Of a stretch of 64,000 bases of DNA, positions 55,425 through 64,000 are shown one piece after another. How positions within the stretch are numbered: position 1 is the first letter of the stretch; each line of letters opens with the position of its first letter. The notes beneath the pieces were generated by a model. It had not been told where the DNA came from. It made no database searches and worked only from the letters and a program-made list of their open reading frames with translations. The DNA comes from Bradyrhizobium sediminis (lineage in GTDB: Bacteria; Pseudomonadota; Alphaproteobacteria; Rhizobiales; Xanthobacteraceae): the NCBI RefSeq assembly GCF_018736085.1, contig NZ_CP076134.1, forward strand, positions 3,730,501-3,794,500. The letters are read 5' to 3'. A program made the position numbers and the translations under genes.

Positions 55425-56029
55425 TCCGGCTGCTGTTCACGATCCTCGCGGGCGTGGTGCTGGGCGCCGTGGTGCATCTCGTCGCCGTGCTGGCGTTGCC
55501 GCGGATCGCGACCCAGGATGCCTATTCGCGTCTGGCGCCGATCACCAAGCTCAACGCAGTGACCGCCCTGCCGCTGGCCGATCCGGGTAACGCGCCGATG
55601 CCGTTCATGGATCCGGCGTTCGCGATCGCGATCTGCCGTTACGATCTGACCTCGGGGCCGATCAAGCTCGCGGTCCCGGTCAGCCAGGCCTACACGTCGG
55701 TGTCGTTCTATACCCGCAACGAAGTCGCCTATTACGCGATCAACGACCGCTCCGCGGGGCGCAAGGTGATCGAACTCGATCTCATGACCGAGGCGCAGCA
55801 CGCCGAATTGCCGGAGGAAGAAGACGTGACTTCCGCCGACCGGCTGATCATCGATTCTCCTACCGCGACCGGACTGATCGTATTGAAGGCGCTGGCGCCG
55901 GAGCCAGGCCTGATGACGCAGGCGCAGGCCACGCTCGCGGCCTCGAGCTGCAAGGTGCAGACCGAACCGCCGGCCAAACACGAAGAGCCCGCGGCCGTGC
56001 CGCAGCCGGCGCCGCGGGGCAAGCGCTGA
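55421..56029 (+). CDS. DUF1254-like membrane-anchored protein
   Basis: A 202-residue protein starting MIRLLFTILAGVVLGAVVHL, with one N-terminal membrane helix and a periplasmic domain (VSFYTRNEVAYYAINDRSAG) like the half-domain that pairs with DUF1214. ATGA overlap at 55421-55424 couples it to the upstream gene. The C-terminus is Pro/Lys-rich. The two genes look like one DUF1254-DUF1214 protein split into partners. Confidence 0.8.
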   Translation: MIRLLFTILAGVVLGAVVHLVAVLALPRIATQDAYSRLAPITKLNAVTALPLADPGNAPMPFMDPAFAIAICRYDLTSGPIKLAVPVSQAYTSVSFYTRNEVAYYAINDRSAGRKVIELDLMTEAQHAELPEEEDVTSADRLIIDSPTATGLIVLKALAPEPGLMTQAQATLAASSCKVQTEPPAKHEEPAAVPQPAPRGKR

Positions 56030-56044
56030 TCAACAGTTCAGTGC

Positions 56045-56809
56045 TCAGCCCTTCACCGTGACCGCGCGTCCGATCACAGGCCGCGCTGCGACCGGCGGGT
56101 TGGCGGTTTGCGCGGCGAGTTCGCCGATCAGGCGATCGGCATCGGCCGCGATCCCGTCGGGCGCCTGGATCACCAGCCGTTCCAGCGCCCAGCGATAGGA
56201 CGAAATTCGCCGCTCCAGGCTCTGCTGCACCCACTGCACGATCAGGGTATTCTCTTCCATGCGGGCGACGGCGTCGTCGCGCTCGCGCGGCGACAGCTCC
56301 GAGACCAGCTTGAGACTGGCGTTGCGCTTCCTGTCGAGTTCGATGACGCGCGCGGCCGAGGCAAAGAACGGCTCGAAGCGGGTGATGTCGTTGCGCACGT
56401 CCTCCATCAATACGGCATAGCGTGAGGAATGCGAGCGATGCGGTTCGTCGATCAGCAACCGTCCATAGGCGGTACGGTCGAATATCACCGCCTGCCGCCA
56501 AGGCGAGGGCAACGGCTTGTAATCGCCGAACACGGACTTCCACGCGGGGCGCGAATGCGGCGGCTCGATCAGGGGGTAGGCATAGTCGCGGAGTTGCCGT
56601 TCGTTGTCGGTGAGCTGGAATTGCGACGCCCTGAGGCCGACGCTTCCGGTCGCCTCGGCGCCGAGCCAGCGATGCATGTCGTCGTTGCGCATGTCCTGGC
56701 GGGTGCGGCCGAAGTCGCCGCCGCTGCAGCCGCCGAGCGCTGCGCCGAGCAAAAGCAGCGTCAAGAGCCGAACCTGTCTCGTCCGGATCGGAAAACACGT
56801 CTCCGGCAT
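56045..56809 (-). CDS. Hypothetical lipoprotein, 254 residues
   Basis: Signal peptide with lipobox LGGCSGGDF (Cys near residue 28) indicates lipid attachment. The mature part is charged and largely helical (RDDAVARMEENTLIVQWVQQSLERRISSYRWALERLVIQ), with no known domain. It lies on the opposite strand to the penicillin-binding group, 15 bp from its end. Confidence 0.8.
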   Translation of the reverse strand: MPETCFPIRTRQVRLLTLLLLGAALGGCSGGDFGRTRQDMRNDDMHRWLGAEATGSVGLRASQFQLTDNERQLRDYAYPLIEPPHSRPAWKSVFGDYKPLPSPWRQAVIFDRTAYGRLLIDEPHRSHSSRYAVLMEDVRNDITRFEPFFASAARVIELDRKRNASLKLVSELSPRERDDAVARMEENTLIVQWVQQSLERRISSYRWALERLVIQAPDGIAADADRLIGELAAQTANPPVAARPVIGRAVTVKG

Positions 56810-56826
56810 ATTGAAATGTCCTGGTG

Positions 56827-57024
56827 TCAGCGCCGGCGGCGACGGCGGCCGGGGGCCGTTCCCTCTTCCGGTCCGCTGCCGCCGCTGGTTTCATCGGTGT
56901 CGCGCTCGATCCGGACGACGGGCAGGATCAGGATGGTCCCCATGCCTTCGCGTGGAGCGCCATCGATGGTTGAGCCCAGCCGCCGCGACGCCGCATCCGC
57001 CGGAAATTCGATGATGGTGCCCAT
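56827..57024 (-). CDS. Small hypothetical protein with basic tail, 65 residues
   Basis: Starts MGTIIEFPADAASRRLG and ends in a run of arginines after Pro/Gly. Similar small proteins beginning 'MGTIIEFP' occur in Bradyrhizobium relatives as I recall. The basic tail suggests nucleic-acid or membrane contact. It is 17 bp upstream of the lipoprotein gene on the same strand and probably co-transcribed. Confidence 0.65.
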   Translation of the reverse strand: MGTIIEFPADAASRRLGSTIDGAPREGMGTILILPVVRIERDTDETSGGSGPEEGTAPGRRRRRR

Positions 57025-57253
57025 GTCCCGCTCTCTCTGGTTGCCGCGCTGACACGATCTCGCCGGCGACATGCCATCATTAAGAACAGGACGTGGTTAA
57101 CGGCATCTTAATTTCTCTGGCTCCGGCCCCGCGCCGCGCCTTGCCAAAAGCACTGAATTTGCCGGCTCGCCTTCATCGATTGTTTTCCTTAACGAGCTGT
57201 TAAAGCAAACCCGCGTAGGCTGGTCAGAGCATTACTCTGTCGCGTACCCTGAC

Positions 57254-58228
57254 ATGACCAGACCTCCATTATTTCCGGGCTTCGACGGGCTGATGACGCT
57301 CTCCCGCCGCGAGGGCGTCGATATCCGCCCCACGCTGCTGCGCGTGCTGACCGATCTCTACGTTCAGGCCAATGCGCACAGCGACGAAGAAGAGCGGCAG
57401 TTCATCGAACTGACCTCCCGCCTGATCGATCAGGTCGACGACGCGACGCGCGCGGCCGTGCGGGCGCGGCTTGCGATCTATCCGGGCACACCGGTCATCG
57501 TCCTGCAAAGGCTCAGGTTGAAACCCTCAAATCCCTGCGCGCGGATGCCGGTCGCCGGCGAAATTCCCGCTGATCCCGTCGCGACGCCGCCGGTGAGGCC
57601 GCCGACCGAGGCAGAATTGCGGATGGCGTCGAACCTGTCGATGCAGCCGAAGGATGCCGCCGAGATCCACGACATGTTCTTCGCGGCCAGCGCCAGCGAG
57701 CGCGTCCTGATCCTGCATAATCTCGCGGAGACACCGTTGCGGGCGTCGGCGCGAATTCCCGCCGCGCGTGCGGCGCGTGCCGTCGAGACGCTGCGGATGG
57801 CCGCCTGGGTCGGCGATATCGAAAACTTCACGCTGGAACTCGGCGAAACCCTGATCCTGCCGTCGCGGGTGGCAGCCCAAGTGGTCAACGATCCCGGCGG
57901 CGAGCCGCTGGCCTGCGCGGCCAGGGCGCTGGACATGCCGGCCCCCGTGTTTCAGCAGGTATTGCTGTTTCTCAATCCCGAATTCGCAACGGTGACCTAC
58001 GTCTACCGGCTGTCGCGCCTCTTTGACCGCCTCGGCGAGCGATCCGCGCTGATCATGCTGGCCGCGTGGCGCGGCTCGACCATGGCCGCGACCCGCGCCA
58101 AGTACCAGCCCGCGCTCTACGACGACGAACGCCAGCGCACGCGCTCGGCGCCGGCCCAGACGCGCCCTGCCGTGCAGCCCGGCCTCGGCTCTGTCGTACG
58201 TACCGGCTCCCAGGGTTCCGGGCGCTAG
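57254..58228 (+). CDS. DUF2336-family protein
   Basis: A 324-residue soluble, helical repeat-type protein: VDIRPTLLRVLTDLYVQANAHS and ERQFIELTSRLIDQVDDATR at the N-terminus, then a helical region with VFQQVLLFLNPEFATVTYVYRL. DUF2336 proteins are alphaproteobacterial, sometimes HEAT-like, function unknown. The gene is shorter than many DUF2336 proteins (about 370). The gap before it contains AACGAGCTGTTAA but no firm promoter. Confidence 0.75.
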   Translation: MTRPPLFPGFDGLMTLSRREGVDIRPTLLRVLTDLYVQANAHSDEEERQFIELTSRLIDQVDDATRAAVRARLAIYPGTPVIVLQRLRLKPSNPCARMPVAGEIPADPVATPPVRPPTEAELRMASNLSMQPKDAAEIHDMFFAASASERVLILHNLAETPLRASARIPAARAARAVETLRMAAWVGDIENFTLELGETLILPSRVAAQVVNDPGGEPLACAARALDMPAPVFQQVLLFLNPEFATVTYVYRLSRLFDRLGERSALIMLAAWRGSTMAATRAKYQPALYDDERQRTRSAPAQTRPAVQPGLGSVVRTGSQGSGR

Positions 58229-58229
58229 A

Positions 58230-58574
58230 CTAGCCCCGGGCCAGATCGAGAAAGTGCCGCCCCGCCCTGTCCTCGGTCTCCACGATCCAGGCATCGGGAT
58301 CGAACCTGATTTCCCTGACCAGGCGCTCTTCCACCGAGGCTTCCGGCACCGGCTCTTTCGATGCCGGCATAAAAAAGCGCTCGATCGGGCGGCTGTCGTC
58401 ATAGACCGTCTGCGGCGCCGGCATGTACAGCATGGCATGGCCGTCGAGCGTGGCGACCTTGACGAAGACCGCGCCGGCCTCCTCCGCGCCGCGCCTTCGC
58501 ACGGCGCCGAACACGCCTTCGGCCTGGCAACGGCGCAAATAGGCCGCCACCCATATGCTGGATTTCAGTCGCAT
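58230..58574 (-). CDS. DUF1491-family protein
   Basis: A 114-residue protein starting MRLKSSIWVAAYLRRCQAEG, with GAVFVKVATLDG and DPDAWIVETEDRAGRHFLDL, the DUF1491 pattern. Function is unknown; the family is alphaproteobacterial. The start at 58574 is chosen over 58712 because the conserved N-terminus begins there. It converges on the DUF2336 gene with 1 bp between them. Confidence 0.85.
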   Translation of the reverse strand: MRLKSSIWVAAYLRRCQAEGVFGAVRRRGAEEAGAVFVKVATLDGHAMLYMPAPQTVYDDSRPIERFFMPASKEPVPEASVEERLVREIRFDPDAWIVETEDRAGRHFLDLARG

Positions 58575-58908
58575 GGGGCGACGATATAGGCCAGCGGCAA
58601 AATCTACGCCAGTGGCCACCTCGGCATGCGAATGTTTATTCACCCGGCCAGGCGGGCGATCCAGGCACCGGCTCGCCCTAATAAGCTTTTGTGACCTCCG
58701 AATGATTTCCACAGGCGGTTGATGACGCTCATCGCGAAGATGTTCCGCCGCATCGTCGATCCGCCATTCGATATCGGCGACATTCGAGCGACAAGAGAGC
58801 TTGTTACGCGAGCGCGCGATCCGGTTTCACAGGAGCGTCGTGCGTATGTCACAGCCGTTTGGTTAACGAGACCCCGTTGCGATCAACTACCCAACGGGGA
58901 GCTCATCA
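58575..58908. other. Intergenic region upstream of the RTX gene
   Basis: No gene is supported in these 334 bases. Promoters for the DUF1491 gene (minus) and the RTX gene (plus) should be here. GGGGAG (58896-58901) is the ribosome site of the RTX gene. Confidence 0.4.
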
Positions 58909-60885
58909 ATGTCAGAACGTCATGGACAGCACGAAACGCGGCATCACCACCACGGGAACGGGTTTGGCAAGAAGGTCTACGGAACCAATGGCGACGATGA
59001 CATATTCGGGTCGGACCACAGCGACACGATCTTCGGCTTTCGCGGCGATGACACGATTTTTGCTGGCCTTGGCAACGACACCGTCTACGGCGGCCGCGGC
59101 GACGATCTGATCGACGGCGGCAGAGGCAACGACAAGCTGTTCGGCGAGAGGGGCAACGACGCCCTGGTTGGCGGCGAAGGCAACGACGATCTAATCGGTG
59201 GCTCCGGAAGGGATCTGTTGCTCGGTGGCGCCGGCCGCGACGAGCTCGACGGCAACCAAGGCAACGACACTTTCCTGTTCCGCCAGGGCATGGGGGTCGA
59301 CACGATCGAACACCTCGATGCCGGCGACCGCATCGACATCCGTGATTTCCATGTCGCTTCCTTTCAGGCCCTCATCGGCTCCGCACAACAGGTCGGTCAC
59401 AACGTCCAGATCAACCTCGGCAATGGCGACAGGCTCGTCATCGACGACACCCGCATCGCGAACCTCCATGCCGAACAATTCATCATCTCGAACGAGATCA
59501 GGGGTCCGTCGAGTTCACAGACTCCCTATCTCCTGAGCAGCGATTCGCACGTCTATGTCGAATCGTTGCTGACCGCGGGCGACAGCGTCGGCGGCTACAG
59601 GATGGCCGGCATTCCCGACGGCCTCGGCGCGTTCGACAATGGCAACGGCACCTTCACGGTCCTGATGAATCACGAAATCCCCGCAAGCCAGGGCGTCGCA
59701 CGCGCCCATGGCGGCACCGGAGCGTACGTGTCTGAGTGGGTATTCGATTCGACAACGCTGCAGGTGCTGTCGGGCAGGGATCTCATCCACGACGTCTGGC
59801 TCTACGACGCGACGACCCACAGCTATGTCGACCACAACGCCGCTAACAGTCCGGTGTCGTTCAACCGCTTCTGCTCCGCTGATCTGGCCGATCAAAGCGC
59901 ATTCTACAGTGCGAGCACCGGCCTCGGCTTCAACGACGGACGGCTCTTCCTCGACGGCGAGGAGGGAGGCGTCGAAGGCAGGGCATTCGCCCACGTCGTC
60001 GGCGGCGCCCAGGACGGCAACAGCTTCGAACTCGCCTGGCTCGGCAACATGGCCTACGAGAATCTCGTCGCCAACAGCCACACCGACCGGACGGTTGTCG
60101 CCATGATGGACGATGGTCAGAACGGCCAGGTCTATTTCTATGCCGGCGACAGACAGGCGACCGGCAACGCCGTCGAACAGGCCGGCCTGACCGGCGGTCA
60201 TCTGTTCGGCATCCACGTCAACGACCTGGAAGGCGCGACGAACAACAACGAGCCGAACACCCCTGCCCCGCTCGGCGCGGATGAAGCATCCACCTTCTCG
60301 ATGGTCGATCTCGGCGACGTCAGCGGCATGACCGGCGCTCAGATCGATGCGGCGAGCGAGGCGGCTGGCGTGACCACGTTCCTGCGCCCCGAAGACGGCG
60401 CCTGGGACACCCTCAATCCCAACCGCTTCTACTTCGTGACGACCGGCGCCTTCAATTCGCCGAGCCGGCTGTGGGCGATGGACTTCACCGACGCCAACAA
60501 CCCCGCCGCGGGCGGCACCATCCGGCTGCTGCTCAACGGAACCGAAGGCCAGCAGATGTTCGACAACATCGCGGTCGACTCCCACGGCCGGGTGGTTCTG
60601 TGCGAAGACGTCGGCAACAACGCTCATCTCGGCAGGGTCTGGCAATACGATCCGGCGACGGACGCGCTGACTCAACTCGCTCAGCATGACGCGAGCCGCT
60701 TCGTGACGGGGGGAGCGAATTTCCTGACCCAGGACGAGGAAGCTTCCGGCGTGATCGACGTCTCGCACATCCTCGGTAATGCCGGCGAGAACGTCTACCT
60801 GGTCGATACGCAGGCTCACTTCGCCGTCGGAGGGGAACAGTACGAAGGCGGCCAGCTCCAGCTGATCCACCAGTATCTCGTGTGA
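58909..60885 (+). CDS. RTX (hemolysin-type repeat) secreted protein with PhoX-like body
   Basis: A 658-residue protein with no Sec signal. The N-terminus is His-rich (RHGQHETRHHHHGNGFGKK), followed by about ten GGxGxDxxx-type calcium repeats at residues 23-125 (for example YGGRGDDLIDGGRGNDKLFG). The rest (about 200-655) looks like a PhoX/DUF839 beta-propeller: LMNHEIPASQG, FNRFCSADLADQS, LDGEEGGVEGRAF, FDNIAVDSHGRVVLCEDVG. PhoX proteins are calcium/iron phosphatases. Type I secretion genes follow at 61109 and 62860, so it is presumably their substrate, exported from a C-terminal signal. Repeats at the N-terminus are unusual; RTX repeats usually come last. Confidence 0.85.
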   Translation: MSERHGQHETRHHHHGNGFGKKVYGTNGDDDIFGSDHSDTIFGFRGDDTIFAGLGNDTVYGGRGDDLIDGGRGNDKLFGERGNDALVGGEGNDDLIGGSGRDLLLGGAGRDELDGNQGNDTFLFRQGMGVDTIEHLDAGDRIDIRDFHVASFQALIGSAQQVGHNVQINLGNGDRLVIDDTRIANLHAEQFIISNEIRGPSSSQTPYLLSSDSHVYVESLLTAGDSVGGYRMAGIPDGLGAFDNGNGTFTVLMNHEIPASQGVARAHGGTGAYVSEWVFDSTTLQVLSGRDLIHDVWLYDATTHSYVDHNAANSPVSFNRFCSADLADQSAFYSASTGLGFNDGRLFLDGEEGGVEGRAFAHVVGGAQDGNSFELAWLGNMAYENLVANSHTDRTVVAMMDDGQNGQVYFYAGDRQATGNAVEQAGLTGGHLFGIHVNDLEGATNNNEPNTPAPLGADEASTFSMVDLGDVSGMTGAQIDAASEAAGVTTFLRPEDGAWDTLNPNRFYFVTTGAFNSPSRLWAMDFTDANNPAAGGTIRLLLNGTEGQQMFDNIAVDSHGRVVLCEDVGNNAHLGRVWQYDPATDALTQLAQHDASRFVTGGANFLTQDEEASGVIDVSHILGNAGENVYLVDTQAHFAVGGEQYEGGQLQLIHQYLV

Positions 60886-60896
60886 CGCGATATCAT

Positions 60897-60924
60897 GACC
60901 GGTGGGGCGTTCGCTCCACCGGTC
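60897..60924 (+). other. Hairpin after the RTX gene, first
   Basis: GACCGGTGG (60897-60905) pairs with CCACCGGTC (60916-60924), a perfect 9-bp stem 11 bases after the stop codon. No T run. Confidence 0.5.
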
Positions 60925-60941
60925 CCCACGCCAAGGAATTC

Positions 60942-60971
60942 GAAGGCGCCGGCTTTTCAGCCGGCGCCTTC
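60942..60971 (+). terminator. Hairpin after the RTX gene, second; possible attenuator
   Basis: GAAGGCGCCGGC, loop TTTTCA, GCCGGCGCCTTC is a perfect 12-bp stem between the RTX gene and the secretion ATPase gene. There is no T tract, so it may be a partial terminator or an mRNA 3' stabiliser that lets the exported protein outnumber its exporter. Confidence 0.5.
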
Positions 60972-61108
60972 GCATGGGCGTTGGCTGGTTGCCGCGGTGT
61001 TGCGATCAACGGGCGATGGCGACCTTCCTCACCAGGCGGACGACCGGCGATCCGGTCCATTGGTGCCGTGACGGCCGCCACAACCCTCAATCCGCGGAGC
61101 GACCAAAG

Positions 61109-62863
61109 GTGACATCAGATCCGCCCGTAACCATCAAGGCAGGGTCGGAGCTGCGCGCCGCGCTTGCTTCGTGCCGCAGCGCGCTGGTCGGTATCGCCAT
61201 CTTCAGCGGGCTGATCAATCTGCTGAGTCTGACCGGCTCGCTTTTCATGCTGGAGGTCTACGACCGCGTGTTGCCAAGCCGCAGCGTGCCTACCCTTGTC
61301 GGCCTGGCCATCATTACGGCCTTATTGTTCATCTTCCAGGGCATCCTGGAACTTACCCGCGGACGCATGCTGGTTCGCGTCGGCAGTCAAATCGACTGGC
61401 GCCTCGGCGACCGTGTCTATGATCTGGTGGTGCGTCTGCCGCTACGCACGCGCGGCAGCGGCGACGGACAGCAGCCGATCCGCGACCTCGACACCATTCG
61501 CTCGGTGCTATCCGGTTCCGGCCCGGCCGCATTGTTCGACCTGCCATGGCTGCCGTTCTACCTTGCGATCTGCTTTGCGTTTCACCCGCTGATCGGCGCA
61601 ACAGCGTTCGGTGGAGCCATGGTGCTGGTGGTACTGACGCTCCTCACCGATCGCCTGTCCCGGCGGTCGGTGCAAAAGGCATCAGGCTATGCGGCGGCCC
61701 GCAATCGATTGGCGGATGCTAGCCGGCGCAACGCGGAAGTGCTGGTATCGATGGCGATGTCGGCGCGCTTGCTGGCTCGATGGCGTCAACTCGGCGTCTC
61801 CTACCGGAAGCAACAGAAGACCGCCAACGACATATCCGGTGGTTTCGGCGTTACCGGACGCATGCTGCGCATGATGCTGCAGTCCGCCGTGCTTGCCGTC
61901 GGCGCCTACCTCGTCATTCACCAGGAGGCCTCGGGCGGCATCATTATCGCCAGTTCGATCCTGACCGGCCGCGCCCTGGCGCCGGTGGATCTCGTGATCG
62001 GAAACTGGAGAAATTTCATCGCGGCCCGCCAGAGCTGGCAGCGCCTCGAGAAGCTGCTGGCACTGCTGCCCGCCGCCACGGTTCAGCTGCCCTTGCCGGC
62101 GCCAACCCGAACCCTTGTGGTGGAGAAACTGTCGGTCACGGCCCCCGAGTCGGAAAGGGTCCTGGTCGCCGATGTCAGTTTTTTTCTGAAGGCCGGCAGC
62201 GCGCTCGCCATCGTCGGCGCCAGCGGATCGGGAAAATCGTCGCTGGTCCGCGCGCTTGTCGGAGCCTGGCGTCCGTCGCGCGGCGTCGTTCGGCTGGACG
62301 GGGCGTCGCTGGAGCAATGGCCGCCCGATGCCCTGGGAGGTCATATCGGGTACCTGCCGCAGGACGTCGAACTGTTCGAGGGCTCCATCGCCGAAAATAT
62401 TGCGAGATTTGCTCCGGACCCGCCGATGGAGTCGGTGCTTGCCGCCGCGAACGCGGCCGGCATCCATCAGCTCATCGTCAGTCTGCCGGAGGGATACAAT
62501 TCCCAAATCGGCGAACAGGGCGCGCTGCTCTCAGCCGGCCAGAAGCAGCGCGTGGCGCTGGCGCGCGCGCTATACGGCAATCCCTTCCTGATCGTTCTCG
62601 ATGAACCCAATTCAAATCTCGACGCCGAAGGCGAAGAGGCGCTGACACGCGCGATCCTCGCGGTTCGCGCGAGAGGAGGCATCGTCGTGATCGTCGCGCA
62701 CCGCTCCAGCGCCCTGATCGCCGTGGACTTCGTGATGACGATGCTTCAAGGCAGGCAACAGGCGTTCGGCCCAAAAGATGAAGTGCTTGCAATGGCGGCG
62801 CGCCGGGACCCGGGGCCGTCGGCGCCTTTGAAGGTCGTTCCTCAAACAGCAGCATCGACATGA
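61109..62863 (+). CDS. Type I secretion system ATPase/permease (PrtD-like)
   Basis: A 584-residue ABC exporter. The membrane domain spans about 20-300. The ATPase domain has Walker A VGASGSGKSSLVRAL, Q-loop GYLPQDVELFEGSIAENI, signature LLSAGQKQRVALARAL (LSAGQ, as in PrtD), Walker B FLIVLDEPNSNLD and the H-loop VIVAHRSSAL. It exports RTX proteins straight out of the cell with the fusion protein encoded next. GTG at 61109 is chosen for its family-like N-terminus and CGGAG upstream; an in-frame ATG at 61016 would add 31 residues. Confidence 0.9.
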   Translation: MTSDPPVTIKAGSELRAALASCRSALVGIAIFSGLINLLSLTGSLFMLEVYDRVLPSRSVPTLVGLAIITALLFIFQGILELTRGRMLVRVGSQIDWRLGDRVYDLVVRLPLRTRGSGDGQQPIRDLDTIRSVLSGSGPAALFDLPWLPFYLAICFAFHPLIGATAFGGAMVLVVLTLLTDRLSRRSVQKASGYAAARNRLADASRRNAEVLVSMAMSARLLARWRQLGVSYRKQQKTANDISGGFGVTGRMLRMMLQSAVLAVGAYLVIHQEASGGIIIASSILTGRALAPVDLVIGNWRNFIAARQSWQRLEKLLALLPAATVQLPLPAPTRTLVVEKLSVTAPESERVLVADVSFFLKAGSALAIVGASGSGKSSLVRALVGAWRPSRGVVRLDGASLEQWPPDALGGHIGYLPQDVELFEGSIAENIARFAPDPPMESVLAAANAAGIHQLIVSLPEGYNSQIGEQGALLSAGQKQRVALARALYGNPFLIVLDEPNSNLDAEGEEALTRAILAVRARGGIVVIVAHRSSALIAVDFVMTMLQGRQQAFGPKDEVLAMAARRDPGPSAPLKVVPQTAAST

Positions 62864-64000
62864 TCGACAGCTCCTCCCGCGGCGAAGACCGCACCCTGCG
62901 CAATCACCTGATCGGCGGAACTGTGATTGCGCTGGTTCTGACCATCGGAATCGGCGGCTGGGCCGCCACCACCGAACTGTCGGGGGCCATCACCGCTTCG
63001 GGATCGGTCGTCGTCGATTCCAACGTCAAGAAGGTTCAACACCTCACCGGCGGGATCGTCGGAGAACTGCTGGTTCGCGAAGGCGACCGTGTCCGTACCG
63101 GAGACATGCTGGTGCGACTGGACGAAACCGTGTTGCGGGCGGGCCTTGCGATCTACACCAAGGGACTCGATGAGATGCGGGCCCGCAAGGCCCGGCTCGT
63201 CAGCGAACGCGACGGCGCCGAACACATCGTCATTCCGCCCGAGTTGCTCGACACCCCCTTGTCGGCGGAATTTGCCTCGGCGCTGGACAGCGAACGCAAA
63301 TTGTTCGAGCTGCGGCGTACCGCGCGCCAGGGCCAGAAATCCCAGCTTCGCCAGCGCATCGCGCAGCTCGACGACGAGGTCCGCGGCTACGCCGCCCTGC
63401 AGCAGGCCAAGGCGGAAGAGATCGAATTGATCCAGCGCGAGCTGACGGGCGTGCGGATTCTCTGGCAGAAGAACCTCATTCAGATCAACCGGCTCACGCT
63501 TCTTGAGCGCGAGGCGGCGCGTCTCAAGGGCGAACTCGCGCAATCGATGGCCTCCAGCGCGCAAGTGCGCGGCAAGATATCCGAAATCGAACTGCAGATC
63601 ATTCAGATCGACCAGGAGTTGAGCAGCGAGGTAGCCAAGGAACTGCGCGAGATCGACGGCAAGATTGGCGAATTCATCGAGCGCAAGGTGACGGCGGAAG
63701 ACCAGCTGAGGCGGGTAGCCATCCGCGCCCCGCAAAACGGCGTCGTCCATCAACTCAACGTGCACACCGTCGGCGGCGTGGTGAGCCCGGCCGACCCGGT
63801 GATGTTGATCGTGCCGGAAGCTGATTTGCTGACCGTAGAAGCCAAGATTTCGCCGCAGGACATCGACCAGCTCTATCTGGGACAGCCTGCGAGCCTGAGA
63901 TTCTCCGCCTTCAATCAGCGCACCACGCCGGAAATCCAGGGCGCGATCAGCCGCATCTCGGCTGATGTCATGTCGGATCAGCGCACCGGCCAGAATTTCT
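62860..64000 (+). CDS. Type I secretion membrane fusion protein (HlyD/PrtE family), cut by the window end
   Basis: The first 380 codons are present; the reading frame is open at 64000. A short cytosolic start, one membrane helix (GGTVIALVLTIGIGGWA, about 19-38), a lipoyl-like segment (VQHLTGGIVGELLVREGDRV), a long coiled coil (about 130-275) and the second lipoyl half (IRAPQNGVVHQLNVHTVGGVV). It bridges the inner-membrane ATPase to an outer-membrane TolC-type channel. ATGA overlap with the ATPase gene at 62860-62863. Confidence 0.92.
   Translation, partial: MIDSSSRGEDRTLRNHLIGGTVIALVLTIGIGGWAATTELSGAITASGSVVVDSNVKKVQHLTGGIVGELLVREGDRVRTGDMLVRLDETVLRAGLAIYTKGLDEMRARKARLVSERDGAEHIVIPPELLDTPLSAEFASALDSERKLFELRRTARQGQKSQLRQRIAQLDDEVRGYAALQQAKAEEIELIQRELTGVRILWQKNLIQINRLTLLEREAARLKGELAQSMASSAQVRGKISEIELQIIQIDQELSSEVAKELREIDGKIGEFIERKVTAEDQLRRVAIRAPQNGVVHQLNVHTVGGVVSPADPVMLIVPEADLLTVEAKISPQDIDQLYLGQPASLRFSAFNQRTTPEIQGAISRISADVMSDQRTGQNF

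Overview
The window is GC-rich chromosomal DNA from an alphaproteobacterium of the order Hyphomicrobiales, most likely the Bradyrhizobium/Rhodopseudomonas group. The main reasons are the gene order feuP-feuQ ... cycH-J-K-L ... degP - response regulator - sensor kinase - glnE, the intergenic palindromes of the GCATGAT...CCGAAAA...TTTTCGG...ATCATGC type, and several small hypothetical families that I associate with Bradyrhizobium. No rRNA, tRNA or CRISPR was seen. Identifications are by motif recognition from the sequence; no database search was run.

Positions 1-11.9 kb form an oxalate-use region: a GntR/FCD regulator, oxalyl-CoA decarboxylase (oxc), formyl-CoA transferase (frc), an unlisted 45-residue ORF, a tripartite tricarboxylate-type transporter (tctC-B-A), an OxlT-like antiporter and a small two-CBS protein. 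Six near-identical 17-bp palindromes (consensus TGGYATNTNGTATRCCA) precede these transcription units. Five of them lie 2-4 bp after a TTGNNN -35-like box. This points to one regulon run by one regulator. A 1.54-kb insertion sequence with a 17-bp target duplication sits exactly upstream of the -35 box of the CBS gene.

Positions 11.9-18.4 kb hold a panE remnant, nitronate monooxygenase, an MDR oxidoreductase, a cation diffusion facilitator and a PAS histidine kinase. Positions 18.4-24.2 kb are a catabolic island: an FCD regulator divergent from a NitT/TauT-type ABC importer, an Asp/Glu-racemase-fold enzyme with an arylmalonate-decarboxylase-like active site, and a dihydropyrimidinase/hydantoinase.

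Positions 24.2-41.5 kb, nearly all on the minus strand, are the conserved core: glnE, two two-component systems, degP, a chemoreceptor, cytochrome c maturation genes cycH/J/K/L and hypothetical genes. Positions 41.9-49.9 kb hold an orphan Ku gene, an orphan Flp pilin, and a tight three-gene operon of archaeal-type AMP phosphorylase, PRPP-synthase-like protein and beta-CASP metallo-beta-lactamase nuclease, followed by a ThDP enzyme. Positions 50-58.6 kb carry a drug exporter, a YcgN-type protein, a class A penicillin-binding protein with two DUF1214/DUF1254-like partners, a lipoprotein and DUF2336/DUF1491 proteins. Positions 58.9-64 kb hold an RTX protein with its repeats at the N-terminus and a PhoX-like body, followed by a type I secretion ATPase and a membrane fusion protein cut by the window end.
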